Below are positions 8,854 to 17,589 of a stretch of 64,000 nt of DNA, in pieces. Positions within the stretch are counted from its first letter, which is position 1, and each line of letters opens with the position of its first letter. This DNA is from DRKI01 sp011051875 (GTDB taxonomy: Bacteria; Desulfobacterota; Desulfobulbia; Desulfobulbales; Desulfobulbaceae): the NCBI GenBank assembly GCA_026990385.1, contig JALXDL010000109.1, positions 1 to 64,000 of the forward strand. The letters are read 5' to 3'. The translations under genes were made by a program, and so were the position numbers. The notes beneath the pieces were generated by a model. It saw only the letters and a list, made by a program, of their open reading frames with translations, was not told where the DNA came from and made no database searches.

Positions 8854-9168
8854 ATGAACAGCAAAGCTCTCGCATCTGTTTTCACCCTTGTCCTTGCCAC
8901 CCTCCCCGTCCTGGCCCTGGCCCGGGAAACAGCCGGTCCGGCCGTTTCGGCCGAGACCGCCAACTGGGCCTTCATCGGGGCGGCCCTCTCGGTGGGCTGC
9001 TCCACCATCGGCGCAGGCATAGCCATCGCCATGGTCGGCTCGGCAGCCATGGGCGCGATCAGCGAGCGGCCCGAGATCCTCGGCCGGGCCCTGATCTTCC
9101 TCGGCCTGGCCGAGGGTATCGCCATCTACGGCCTTATCGTGGCCATCATGATCCTGGGCAAGATCTGA
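8854..9168 (+). CDS. ntpK: V/A-type ATP synthase subunit K (proteolipid ring)
   Basis: A 104-residue proteolipid. An N-terminal hydrophobic stretch (about residues 5-22) looks like a signal or leader segment. It is followed by one hairpin of two membrane helices, IGAALSVGCSTIGAGIAIAM and LGRALIFLGLAEGIAIYG. The ion-binding carboxylate is Glu87. It is a single-hairpin (8 kDa-like) form, not the duplicated 16 kDa form of Enterococcus. The glutamine that marks sodium-binding F-type c subunits is replaced by Ile in my alignment by eye, which favours proton coupling, but this is weak inference. GGGAGG precedes the ATG at good distance. Confidence 0.9.
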   Translation: MNSKALASVFTLVLATLPVLALARETAGPAVSAETANWAFIGAALSVGCSTIGAGIAIAMVGSAAMGAISERPEILGRALIFLGLAEGIAIYGLIVAIMILGKI

Positions 9169-9170
9169 GC

Positions 9171-9476
9171 ATGCCGCTTCAGATCACGGTTATCGCCGAC
9201 CCGCACACCTGCCTCGCCTTTGCGCTGGGCGGTATCAAGACGCGGCCGGTCAGGAGCACGGAAGAGGCGGCCGCTGCCCTGGCGGCCGCGGAGAAGGACG
9301 GCACGACCGGCCTGGTCCTGATCACGGAAGGGCTGGCCGACTCCATCCGGGAACAGGTGGACCGGCTCGTCCTGGAGCGCACTACGCCGCTGCTGCTGGA
9401 GATACCGGACCGAAACGGCCCCCTGCCGGGCAGGAAATCGACCAGGGAACGCATGATCAGCCTGATGGGAACCTGA
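9171..9476 (+). CDS. V/A-type ATP synthase subunit F
   Basis: A 101-residue protein with the subunit F pattern: an N-terminal strand ITVIADPHTCLAFALGGI, a central GLVLITEGLADSIREQVD and PLLLEIPDRNG. This Rossmann-like subunit sits on the central shaft with D and can regulate rotation. The gene starts 2 bases after the subunit K stop and precedes subunit E; its length is normal. Confidence 0.85.
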   Translation: MPLQITVIADPHTCLAFALGGIKTRPVRSTEEAAAALAAAEKDGTTGLVLITEGLADSIREQVDRLVLERTTPLLLEIPDRNGPLPGRKSTRERMISLMGT

Positions 9477-9586
9477 GACGGGCGTTGCTCGCCAGCCAGC
9501 GCGGCAGATTCCGCAGGAGCCCTGTTATGATTGCCGCCGGCAGACCATCGGGTTTCAGGCCATACCGCAAGCGAGGAGAACAGAAC

Positions 9587-10204
9587 ATGCCGCTACCGGA
9601 CCAGACAGCACTGCTTTGCCGGGCCATCATGGAAAAGGGCCGGGCCGAGTCCCGCAATATCCTTGTCCGGGCCGAGGCCGAGGCCGGCCGGATCGTGAGC
9701 CGGGCCCGGGAGGAGAGCAGCAGAGAGACGGAAGAGGAGCTTGCACGGAGGCGCCGTCATGCCCGGCGCGAGGCCGGCCGGATCGTCGACAGCGCCGGGC
9801 TCAAGGCCAAACAGCGTATCATGGCCGCCAGGCAGGAGATCCTGGCGGAACTTTTCAGAGAAGGCCGGTCGCGGCTGCTGGCCCTGCGTCACACCCGGCA
9901 ATACGAGAAAATCCTCAGGGACCTGGCCCGGCGGGCCGTGCAGGCCCTGCCACCGGGAGAGTGCCGGCTGCAGCTGCGCAGGGAAGACATGGAGCTTTTT
10001 GCCGAGCCGCAACTGCAGGATCTGTCTGCCCTGACCGGAAGGCGGGTCCTGCTGGCGGACGAACCGGCGGCCATCAGCGGCGGCTGTCTCGCCCTGGGCA
10101 GGGAGGGGCGGGTCTTGGTCGATTTTTCCTTTGACACCCTGCTGGAACGGAACAGGTCCCTGCTGCAGGACATTCTTTCCCGGGAGATTCCAGGTGAGCG
10201 GTAA
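9587..10204 (+). CDS. ntpE: V/A-type ATP synthase subunit E
   Basis: A 205-residue peripheral stalk subunit. The N-terminal half is a charged coiled coil (AEAEAGRIVSRAREESSRETEEELARRRRHARREAGR); the C-terminal half is the globular cap with SGGCLALGREGRVLVDFSFDTLLERN, a typical subunit E ending. I choose ATG 9587 because GAGGAGA stands 8 bases upstream. The frame stays open back to 9485, but that extension lacks helical character. Its end overlaps the GTG start of subunit A. Confidence 0.88.
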   Translation: MPLPDQTALLCRAIMEKGRAESRNILVRAEAEAGRIVSRAREESSRETEEELARRRRHARREAGRIVDSAGLKAKQRIMAARQEILAELFREGRSRLLALRHTRQYEKILRDLARRAVQALPPGECRLQLRREDMELFAEPQLQDLSALTGRRVLLADEPAAISGGCLALGREGRVLVDFSFDTLLERNRSLLQDILSREIPGER

Positions 10205-12026
10205 ACGGAATACACGCCTGCCGGACGGGCAGGATGCCAGGATCATCATGGTGAGCGGACCCGTTGTCCGGGCCATGCCCGCGTCCGGCTTTGCCATGAA
10301 CGAGATGGTGGCGGTGGGACCGGAACAACTGGTCGGCGAGGTCATCGGCCTGGAAAGGGGGATTGCCACCATCCAGGTTTTTGAAGATACCACCGGTGTC
10401 CGGCCCGGCACACCGGTCCGTGGCCTTGGACTGCCCCTGTTCGTCGAGCTGGGCCCCGGCCTGGTGGGCGAGATCTTTGACGGCATCCAGCGGCCCCTGA
10501 AAGGTCTGCGGGAAAAATGGGGCGACTTCATCCATCGCGGCAAGATCGGCACGGCCCTGGACCGTGACAGGCCCTGGTCCTTCACGCCCCTTGTCAAGGC
10601 CGGCGCCGGCGTACGGCCGGGCATGAAGCTGGGCCGGATCCCGGAATCGCGGGGCGTGGATCATTACCTCCTGGTTCCTCCCGGCATGGAGGGCACCCTG
10701 CACCGGATCGCAGCCGCGGGCGAGTACACCATCGAGGACGTGGTGGCCGAGGTGGAGACCGGGCAGGGGATTCTGCCGCTCAGGCTCTATCACCGCTGGC
10801 CGGTCCGCAAACTCCGTCCCTGCGGCCGGCGCATGCTGCCGGCCGAACCCCTGATCACCGGCCAGCGGGTGATCGACACCTTCTTCCCCCTGGCGCGGGG
10901 TGGCACGGCCGCCATTCCGGGCGGGTTCGGAACCGGCAAGACCATCACCCAGCACCAGCTTTCCAAGTGGGCGGACGCCGATCTCATCGTCTACATCGGC
11001 TGCGGCGAACGGGGCAACGAGATGACCGGTGTCCTGGTGGACTTTCCCCAACTGCTCGATCCCCGGAGCGGCCATCCCCTCATCGAGCGGACCATCCTCA
11101 TCGCCAACACCTCGGACATGCCGGTGGCGGCCCGCGAAGCCTCCATCTATACCGGCATCACCATTGCCGAGTATTACCGCGACATGGGGTATGACGTGGC
11201 CCTGATGGCCGACTCCACCTCCCGCTGGGCAGAGGCGCTGCGCGAGATCTCCGGCCGCCTGGAGGAGATGCCGGCCGAGGAGGGGTTTCCCGCCTATCTC
11301 GCCTCCCGGCTGGCCGCCTTCTACGAGCGCGGCGGCCATGTGACGACCCTGGGCGGCGACAGGGGCTCGGTCACCCTGATCGGCGCGGTCTCCCCGCCCG
11401 GCGGCGACTTTTCGGAGCCCGTCACCATGCATACCAAGCGCTTTGTCCAGTGTTTCTGGGCCCTGGACAAGGAACTCGCCAGCGCCAGGTACTTCCCGGC
11501 CATCAATTACCTGCAGAGCTACTCCGCCTATGGCGACCGGGTGACCCGCTGGTGGCAGGACCGGGTGGGCACGGATTGGAACGAGCTGCGTACGGAGGCC
11601 ATGGAGATCCTGCAGGAAGACGCCAGGCTGCAGAACATCGTCAAGCTGCTCGGCGAGGAGGCCCTGCCCGACGATCAGCGGCGGATCATCGAGTCGGCCC
11701 GGCTGATCAAGGATGATTTCTTGCAGCAGAGCGCCTTTGACCCGGTGGACACCTATGCCGGTCCGGAAAAGCAGTACCTGCTCCTGGGGGTCATCATGCA
11801 TTTCATCCACCGGCTGCGCGATATCGTCGAGGCCAGGATCCCGCTGTACCAGGCCATGGAACTGGAGGTGGTGGCCGACCTGCACCGGGCCAAGTTCACC
11901 TGGAAGGGAGACGACCCGGCCCCCTTTGCGGAGCTGCGCAGGAGGATTGACCAGGCCGTGGACGGGATCCTGCGGAGGCAGGCCGGTCCGTCCTACCCGG
12001 CCGGCATGGGGGAGGATGAGCAGTGA
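10194..12026 (+). CDS. ntpA: V/A-type ATP synthase catalytic subunit A
   Basis: A 610-residue catalytic subunit. The Walker A motif GGFGTGKT is at residues 243-250, preceded by the A-subunit-specific bulge region and followed by IVYIGCGERGNEM, the catalytic-glutamate block. ALMADSTSRWAEALREISGRLEEMPAEEGFP is also diagnostic. It binds and turns over ATP at the A/B interfaces of the cytoplasmic head. The start is GTG 10194, with GGGAG 7 bases upstream; the frame is open back to 10131 but only within subunit E. Translational coupling with E and B (GTGA overlap at 12023) is likely. Confidence 0.95.
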   Translation: MSGKRNTRLPDGQDARIIMVSGPVVRAMPASGFAMNEMVAVGPEQLVGEVIGLERGIATIQVFEDTTGVRPGTPVRGLGLPLFVELGPGLVGEIFDGIQRPLKGLREKWGDFIHRGKIGTALDRDRPWSFTPLVKAGAGVRPGMKLGRIPESRGVDHYLLVPPGMEGTLHRIAAAGEYTIEDVVAEVETGQGILPLRLYHRWPVRKLRPCGRRMLPAEPLITGQRVIDTFFPLARGGTAAIPGGFGTGKTITQHQLSKWADADLIVYIGCGERGNEMTGVLVDFPQLLDPRSGHPLIERTILIANTSDMPVAAREASIYTGITIAEYYRDMGYDVALMADSTSRWAEALREISGRLEEMPAEEGFPAYLASRLAAFYERGGHVTTLGGDRGSVTLIGAVSPPGGDFSEPVTMHTKRFVQCFWALDKELASARYFPAINYLQSYSAYGDRVTRWWQDRVGTDWNELRTEAMEILQEDARLQNIVKLLGEEALPDDQRRIIESARLIKDDFLQQSAFDPVDTYAGPEKQYLLLGVIMHFIHRLRDIVEARIPLYQAMELEVVADLHRAKFTWKGDDPAPFAELRRRIDQAVDGILRRQAGPSYPAGMGEDEQ

Positions 12027-13489
12027 ACGAATTTCCTGACAGCAACCAAGATCGCCGACCATCCGGACCTGAACTGGAGTACCTGGGTATCGACAGTGTC
12101 AGCGGCCCCCTGATCGTCATCCGCGGGATCAGCGAAGTCGGCTTTGCGGAACGGGTCGAGGTCACAGGCCCGGATGGCGCCGTCCGCCAGGGCCGGGTCC
12201 TTTCCGTGAGCGAGGAGGCAGCGGTGATCGAGGTCTTCCAGGGCACCTCCGGGCTCAGCCAGCCTGGGTCCCGGGTCCGGTTCACCGGCCGGCCCTTTGA
12301 ATTCATCGTCTCGAAAGAGGATGTCCTGGGCCGGATCTTCGACGGCCTGGGCCGGCCCCTGGACGGCGGCCCGGCCCCGTACAACGGCGAGCCGCGCAAC
12401 ATCAACGGCTACCCCATAAACCCGGTGGCCAGGGCCTATCCCCGGGACTTCATCCAGACCGGCATCTCGGCCATCGACGGCATGAACACCCTGGTCCGGG
12501 GCCAGAAGCTGCCCATCTTCTCCGGCAGCGGCCTGCCCCACAACCGGCTGGCCGCCCAGATCGTCCGCCAGGCCCGGCTGCTCACCGCGGAGGAAAGATT
12601 TGCCGTCGTCTTCGGCGCCATGGGTGTCCGGCACGACGAGGCAGAGGGGTTCAGGAGGGGATTCGAGGAGAGCGGCGTGCTCAAGAACGTGGCCATGTTC
12701 CTCAACCTGGCCGACGACTCCACGGTGGAACGGCTGATCACGCCGCGCATCGCCCTGACAGCGGCGGAATTTCTCGCCTTCGAGGAGGGCATGCACGTCC
12801 TGGTCATCCTCACTGACATGACCAACTACTGCGAGGCGCTGCGCGAGGTGGCCACCTCCAAGGGCGAGGTGCCGAGCAGAAAGGGGTATCCCGGCTACCT
12901 CTACAGTGACCTGGCCTCCATCTATGAACGGGCCGGCCGGCTTACCGACAGGCCCGGCTCGGTGACCCAGATCCCGATCCTGACCATGCCCGACGACGAC
13001 ATCACCCATCCCATCCCCGACCTGACCGGCTACATCACCGAGGGCCAGATCGTCCTGGAGCGGGCCCTGGCCCAGAAGGGGATCTATCCGCCCATCAACG
13101 TCCTGCCGTCGCTTTCCCGCCTGATGAGCGACGGTATAGGCGAGAAGCGGACCCGGGAGGACCACCGCAACCTGTCAAGCCAGCTCTATGCCGCCTATGC
13201 CCGGGCCCGCCAGGTGCAGCGGCTGGCGGCAATCGTCGGTGAGGAGGAACTGTCGCTCACGGACAAACGGTACCTCGAGTTCGCCAGGGCCTTCGAGCAC
13301 CGCTTCCTGGCCCAGAAGGACAATGAAGAACGAACGATCTTCTCCACCCTGGACCTGGGCTGGGAGCTGGCCATGCTGCTGCCGCCGCAGGAGCTGACCA
13401 GGGTCCGGGAGGAGGAGGTGGAAAAATACGGCAGACCCCATGGAAAAACTGCAGATACCGGCGACCAAGAGCAACCTGCTGCGCCTTAG
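12023..13489 (+). CDS. ntpB: V/A-type ATP synthase subunit B (non-catalytic)
   Basis: A 488-residue homologue of subunit A that lacks a P-loop: the equivalent position reads IFSGSGLPHNRLAAQI, the B-subunit hallmark. Other B blocks are FGAMGVRHDEAEGFRRGFEESG, VLTDMTNYCEALREV and the conserved RKGYPGYLYSDLASIYERAGR. It alternates with A in the hexameric head and supplies arginine-finger residues. It starts at a GTG overlapping the TGA of subunit A and its end overlaps subunit D by 50 bases. Confidence 0.95.
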   Translation: MNEFPDSNQDRRPSGPELEYLGIDSVSGPLIVIRGISEVGFAERVEVTGPDGAVRQGRVLSVSEEAAVIEVFQGTSGLSQPGSRVRFTGRPFEFIVSKEDVLGRIFDGLGRPLDGGPAPYNGEPRNINGYPINPVARAYPRDFIQTGISAIDGMNTLVRGQKLPIFSGSGLPHNRLAAQIVRQARLLTAEERFAVVFGAMGVRHDEAEGFRRGFEESGVLKNVAMFLNLADDSTVERLITPRIALTAAEFLAFEEGMHVLVILTDMTNYCEALREVATSKGEVPSRKGYPGYLYSDLASIYERAGRLTDRPGSVTQIPILTMPDDDITHPIPDLTGYITEGQIVLERALAQKGIYPPINVLPSLSRLMSDGIGEKRTREDHRNLSSQLYAAYARARQVQRLAAIVGEEELSLTDKRYLEFARAFEHRFLAQKDNEERTIFSTLDLGWELAMLLPPQELTRVREEEVEKYGRPHGKTADTGDQEQPAAP

Positions 13490-14066
13490 GGAGGAGCTTG
13501 CCCTGGCCCTGGACGGCCTCGACCTCCTGGACCAGAAAAAGGAGATCCTCATCGGCCAGGTTAACCTGCTTGCCTCCAGGGCCGACCATGTGCGCGGCAA
13601 GGTCAACCGTGGACTTGCCCACTGTTACGCCCACCTGGACGAGGCCCTGCTGGACGAGGGAAGGGCGTCGGTGGCAGCGGCGGGCCTGGCGCCCCGGGCC
13701 GGCGAGGAGATCCGGATCAGGGAACGGAGCCTGATGGGGGTCATCCTGCCGCTGGTCGATATCAGGCTGCGTTCGCAGCGGCCCGGCTATACCCTGTTCG
13801 GCACCAGCTCCGCCATGGACGCCACGGCAACTGCCGTCAACCAGGTCCTGGAGCCCCTGGCCGAGCTGGCCGAGCTGGAGGTGGGGATCAAGAGGCTGCT
13901 GGCCGAGCTGAAAAAGACCCTCAAACGGATCAATGCCCTGGAACATATCTATATTCCCTCCTACCGGGTCACGGTCAAGGCCATGGAAGAGACCCTGGAG
14001 GAAAAAGAACGGGAGGCCCTGTTCCAGATGAAACGGATGCGGCGCAGGCAGGTATCAAAGACATGA
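13440..14066 (+). CDS. ntpD: V/A-type ATP synthase subunit D (central shaft)
   Basis: A 208-residue, nearly all-helical protein that opens with PATKSNLLRLREELALALDGLDLLDQKKEIL, the conserved N-terminal helix of subunit D, and ends with the long C-terminal helix RINALEHIYIPSYRVTVKAMEETLEEKEREALFQMKRMR. It is the rotating axle inside the A3B3 head. The ATG at 13440 lies within the end of subunit B, an unusually long 50-base overlap. Confidence 0.93.
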   Translation: MEKLQIPATKSNLLRLREELALALDGLDLLDQKKEILIGQVNLLASRADHVRGKVNRGLAHCYAHLDEALLDEGRASVAAAGLAPRAGEEIRIRERSLMGVILPLVDIRLRSQRPGYTLFGTSSAMDATATAVNQVLEPLAELAELEVGIKRLLAELKKTLKRINALEHIYIPSYRVTVKAMEETLEEKEREALFQMKRMRRRQVSKT

Positions 14067-14092
14067 GCGGCCGGGCAGAGAAGGAGGGACGG

Positions 14093-14545
14093 ATGACACA
14101 GTGTGACAGCCTGTTTTCGAAGATCCTTGTTCCGGTGGACGGTTCCAGGTTCAGCATGAAGGCCGTGGCGCTGGCCAACCGGCTGGCCGTTATCCACCAT
14201 GCCGAGGTGCGCCTGGTGCACGTGGTCGATTCGGTGGTCATGCACCAGTTGTGCAAGTTCAGCCGGGAACCCTATGCAGCGGTCCGTGCCAACATGGAGC
14301 AAAGCGGCAGGGCCTTCCTGGATGATATGGCCGGCCGGCTGCGCAAGGGCGGGATCAGGGTATCGACGGTGCTGAAGGAGGGCACACCACACGAGGTGAT
14401 CCTCCAGGAGGGCGATGACTGGGGCGCGGACCTGATCGTCATCGGCAAGCTGGGCAAACGGGGGGTGAGCCGGATACTGCTGGGCAGCGTGGCCGAGCGG
14501 ATCGTTGAATTCGCCCGGGTCCCGGTCCTGGTGGCAGGGGAATAG
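14093..14545 (+). CDS. Universal stress protein (UspA family, ATP-binding type)
   Basis: A 150-residue single Usp domain. It starts with KILVPVDGSRFSMKAVALA and ends with the ATP-binding loop GX2GX9GS (GKLGKRGVSRILLGS), so it is the nucleotide-binding class. Two starts are possible: an ATG at 14063 overlapping the subunit D stop, and ATG 14093 with AAGGAGG 6 bases upstream; I prefer 14093. It is the last gene of the V/A-ATPase operon, suggesting co-expression with the pump, perhaps sensing ATP. Its partner is unknown. Confidence 0.85.
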   Translation: MTQCDSLFSKILVPVDGSRFSMKAVALANRLAVIHHAEVRLVHVVDSVVMHQLCKFSREPYAAVRANMEQSGRAFLDDMAGRLRKGGIRVSTVLKEGTPHEVILQEGDDWGADLIVIGKLGKRGVSRILLGSVAERIVEFARVPVLVAGE

Positions 14546-14548
14546 CCC

Positions 14549-14572
14549 CCGGCCGGGTGGCAGGGCGGCCGG
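14549..14572. terminator. GC-rich hairpin between converging usp and rnhA genes
   Basis: CCGGCCG (14549-14555) pairs with CGGCCGG (14566-14572) across a 10-base loop in the 31-base gap between two convergent genes. There is no T-run, so it may be a weak bidirectional terminator or a transcript-end stabiliser. Confidence 0.4.
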
Positions 14573-14576
14573 ATGC

Positions 14577-15038
14577 TCAGCAAAATCCCTCGTCCTCCTG
14601 CAGGTTCCCGCCCCGGGCGGCGGTGGTGGCCAGCCGGTCGCAGACCTCGTTTTCGGTATTGCCGGCATGGCCGCGCACCCAGTGGAACCGGACCTTGTGC
14701 CGTTCAGTCAACTCCAGCAGCCGCTGCCACAGGTCGGCGTTGAGGGCCTGCTCGGTCCTGGTCCGCATCCAGTTGTTTCGTCTCCAGCGGGCGGCCCAGC
14801 CCTTGCTGATGCCGTCCACCACGTAGCGCGAGTCGCTGTAGAGGCTCACATCGCAGGGATATTTCAGGGCCTCGAGCCCCCTGATACAGGCGAGCAGCTC
14901 CATGCGGTTGTTGGTGGTCCTGGCAAAGCCGCCGCAGAGTTCCTTCCGATGTTCGCCATGGAGCAGGACCACGCCGTATCCGCCCGGTCCGGGATTGCCA
15001 AGGCAGGCGCCGTCGGTGTAGATGGTGACCTTCTTCAT
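14577..15038 (-). CDS. rnhA: Ribonuclease HI
   Basis: A 153-residue RNase H. The four metal-binding carboxylates are visible in IYTDGACLGNPGPGG (Asp), NNRMELLACIRGLEAL (Glu), LYSDSRYVVDGI (Asp) and the C-terminal NEVCDRLA (Asp). It degrades the RNA strand of RNA-DNA hybrids. It is convergent with the ATPase operon and is the last gene of a long minus-strand series that also holds the type II enzyme rnhB at 19.6-20.3 kb. Confidence 0.95.
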   Translation of the reverse strand: MKKVTIYTDGACLGNPGPGGYGVVLLHGEHRKELCGGFARTTNNRMELLACIRGLEALKYPCDVSLYSDSRYVVDGISKGWAARWRRNNWMRTRTEQALNADLWQRLLELTERHKVRFHWVRGHAGNTENEVCDRLATTAARGGNLQEDEGFC

Positions 15039-15055
15039 GACACAGGATTGCGGGA

Positions 15056-15844
15056 CTACTGTCGGTGGATGGTGAAATGAGGCGGCAGGTTCACGCGGAA
15101 GGCGGTCTCGGCCACGGATTTTCGCGTATAGACCCGGTCCACGGCCAGGCTGAAGGCGCCCTTCAGGTCATGACCCGTGATCCGGATGGTGGCGGGCAGC
15201 GGGCAGGGATCTTCCGGCCCGCCATACGTATAGACCGCCTCAAGGATCATCCTGTCCCCGGCATCGAGGAGCAGATGCTCCCGGACCAGGAGCCGTTCCG
15301 GATCGAGCCGGACCCTGTGCAGTATCCCGTCACCATAGTCGAGCACAAACCAGTAGTCGCTGTTTTCCGTGGAACGGAGCACGGAACGGATCTCCATCCG
15401 TCCTGCCGGCAGCAGGCCGGTGAGCCAGGCAAAGAGGTCGCGGCCATGGACGGCTGCCGGTACGTACTGGCGCCAGAAGGCCGAATCCAGCGGACCTGCG
15501 TTGGCCTCCTTCCTGGTGACATCGACCAGGGTGAACCGGCGGCCGTCGGTGACAAGCAGCAACAGAGGCCGGCCCAGGGGATCGTTCACCGCCAGTCGCA
15601 ACCGGCCGGGCTGCCGGGCCTGGAGCGTGGCCGCCACCGCCCGCTGATTGCCATAGCCCTGCCAGGCGAGGGTTACGTCCGCGTCCAGGGCCTGGGGGCA
15701 CGTCCTGGCCAGGAACCGATCCAGCAGCGCCCTGGCCTGCGGCTCTTCCGCAGGGGCCAGCGGGGCCGCCGGCGGCAGCCTGCCGGCACAGCCGGCGAGC
15801 AGGACCAGGCCGAGGAGCAGCGGCGCCAGCCTCAGCAGTGGCAT
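15056..15844 (-). CDS. LolB/DUF4292-like outer-membrane lipoprotein
   Basis: A 262-residue lipoprotein with a signal peptide and the lipobox LLAGC at Cys19. The mature part has repeated beta-strand patterns (GRLRLAVNDPLGRPLLLLVTDGRRFTLVDV) and LFAWLTGLLPAG, resembling the LolB/DUF4292 fold that binds lipid or lipoprotein in the periplasm. The exact role is not known. Its ATG overlaps the stop of the upstream TPR lipoprotein as ATGA, so the two are probably made together, perhaps as a complex at the outer membrane. Confidence is high that it is a lipoprotein and moderate for the fold. Confidence 0.7.
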   Translation of the reverse strand: MPLLRLAPLLLGLVLLAGCAGRLPPAAPLAPAEEPQARALLDRFLARTCPQALDADVTLAWQGYGNQRAVAATLQARQPGRLRLAVNDPLGRPLLLLVTDGRRFTLVDVTRKEANAGPLDSAFWRQYVPAAVHGRDLFAWLTGLLPAGRMEIRSVLRSTENSDYWFVLDYGDGILHRVRLDPERLLVREHLLLDAGDRMILEAVYTYGGPEDPCPLPATIRITGHDLKGAFSLAVDRVYTRKSVAETAFRVNLPPHFTIHRQ

Positions 15845-17589
15845 CAGCGCGCCTCCTGCTCTTCCAGGATCCGGATCTTCTCCTGCACCGTTTTCCTGTC
15901 CGCCTCCTTCTTGTACAGCCCGAGCGCCTTGCGGTACACCCGCAGCGCATCCCCGCTGCGGCCCAGCGCCAGGTAGACATCGCCGAGATGATCAAGGATT
16001 GCCGGATCGTCGGGTGAGAGCCGAATGGCCTTTTCCAGCTCCTGCCTGGCTTCCTGCAGACGGCCCAGCCGGAAATAGACCCAGCCCAGGCTGTCGCGGA
16101 TATAGCCGTTTTCCGGTTTCAGTTTCACGGCCCGCCGGATGTACTCCAGGGCCTTGTCCAGGTGGACCTTCCGGTCGGCCCAGGTGTAACCGACATAGTT
16201 CAGGGCCGCCGCATGCTCGGGCTGCAGCCTGATCACCTTCTGCATCACCTTCATGGCCCGCTTGCTCTCACCGCTGGAGTCGAGGAACAACCCATACTGA
16301 TACAGCAATTCCTCGTTATCGGGAAAGGCGGCCAGTGCCCTGGCAAAGATCTTTTCCCCCTGGTTGCCCCTGCCCTGCTGCTGGTAGAGGGCGGCGAGAA
16401 GGATGAACATGTCCGGATTACGGGTCTTCCTGTCGGCGACAGCCTTCTCGAGTAAGCGGATGGCATCGTCCTCCCGCTTCATGACCCGCAGGATGCGAAC
16501 GCGGAGAAAGAGCGCGTCCCGGTACTCCCCTGCGTCACGCCCTATCTGCCGGAGCTGGACCAGGGCGTCCTCGTACTGTTTTGCCTGGAACTCGATCAGG
16601 GCCAGCAGGTAGCGTGCCTGGGGCAGATTCTCGTTCTTGAGTACCTCGCGCAGGATGGAGACGGCCTTGTCGTACTGTTTCTTCCTGGCATAGATACGGG
16701 CGATGGTCAGGTCCACCCGGGCCGGGTACTGGCTGATGAACTTGAGCCGGTTCAGTTCGGCCAGGGCCTGGTCTTCCCTGCCCTGGAGAAGAAAGACATG
16801 GACAAGGGCGATGCGGGCATCCTCCCTGTTCTCCTCCCGCTCCAGGATCCGGCGATAGACCCGGACGGCCCGGTCGTACTCCTTCTGCTGCATGTACAGC
16901 TCGGCCATCTCCATCTCCAGGTCGGCGGACCAGTTGATGGCCAGGGCCCGGCGGTATTCGGCAAGCGCCTTGAGCGGCTTACCGGTGCGCACATAAAAGC
17001 GGGCCAGGAGCACACGGGCCGGATAGGAGTCCGGATCGATCGCCAAGGCCCGGTTGAGGGTCTTCAGGGCAAGATCGTCTTTCTTTTCCGTGATATAGAG
17101 TTCAGAGAGCAGAAGCAGGGGCATGAGGTCCCGCGGGTTCTGCTGAAGAATAATGGTGTACTGGCGCACGGCGGCATCGAACCTGTCCCGGCGGATCAGG
17201 ATCTTGGCCAGCAGCATGCGGGAGCCGGTGTCGCGGGGATGCTCCTGCAGGTAGCGCTCCAGCCAGGCCACGGCCTTGTCGTCCTGCCCGGTGCGGATGA
17301 GAAGCACCGGGATCTTGCGGGCGATGTAGTCGGCCGCGGGATCGCAGATAAGGGCCTTTTCATAGGCCTCGAGCGCCTCGGGAAAACGGGAGGTCAGCTC
17401 GGCATACCTGCCCCAGAGAAAATAGAAGTAGGAGCAGTCGTAGTCCCTCTCTTCCGCAGAGGTCTCCTGCGTCTGCTCCCGGTCGTGGCCTGCCGCCACT
17501 TGATGCGGGGCACAACCGCTCACCATCGCTCCCATGGCGAGCAGGATGCCAGCCAGCAACGGCAGCCATGGTCTTCTCACGTGCCGCAC
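15844..17589 (-). CDS. Tetratricopeptide-repeat lipoprotein
   Basis: A 581-residue protein with a signal peptide ending in the lipobox MVSGC (Cys26), then roughly a dozen TPR units across the rest (for example ALEAYEKALICDPAADY, ALAEYRRALAINWSADL, ALEYIRRAVKLKPENGYIRDSLGWVYFRLGR). TPR arrays are protein-binding scaffolds; an outer-membrane assembly or export role is likely for this lipidated form. It sits directly after tmk (13-base overlap) and before the LolB-like lipoprotein, with which it is translationally coupled. No enzymatic domain is present. Confidence 0.8.
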   Translation of the reverse strand: MRHVRRPWLPLLAGILLAMGAMVSGCAPHQVAAGHDREQTQETSAEERDYDCSYFYFLWGRYAELTSRFPEALEAYEKALICDPAADYIARKIPVLLIRTGQDDKAVAWLERYLQEHPRDTGSRMLLAKILIRRDRFDAAVRQYTIILQQNPRDLMPLLLLSELYITEKKDDLALKTLNRALAIDPDSYPARVLLARFYVRTGKPLKALAEYRRALAINWSADLEMEMAELYMQQKEYDRAVRVYRRILEREENREDARIALVHVFLLQGREDQALAELNRLKFISQYPARVDLTIARIYARKKQYDKAVSILREVLKNENLPQARYLLALIEFQAKQYEDALVQLRQIGRDAGEYRDALFLRVRILRVMKREDDAIRLLEKAVADRKTRNPDMFILLAALYQQQGRGNQGEKIFARALAAFPDNEELLYQYGLFLDSSGESKRAMKVMQKVIRLQPEHAAALNYVGYTWADRKVHLDKALEYIRRAVKLKPENGYIRDSLGWVYFRLGRLQEARQELEKAIRLSPDDPAILDHLGDVYLALGRSGDALRVYRKALGLYKKEADRKTVQEKIRILEEQEAR

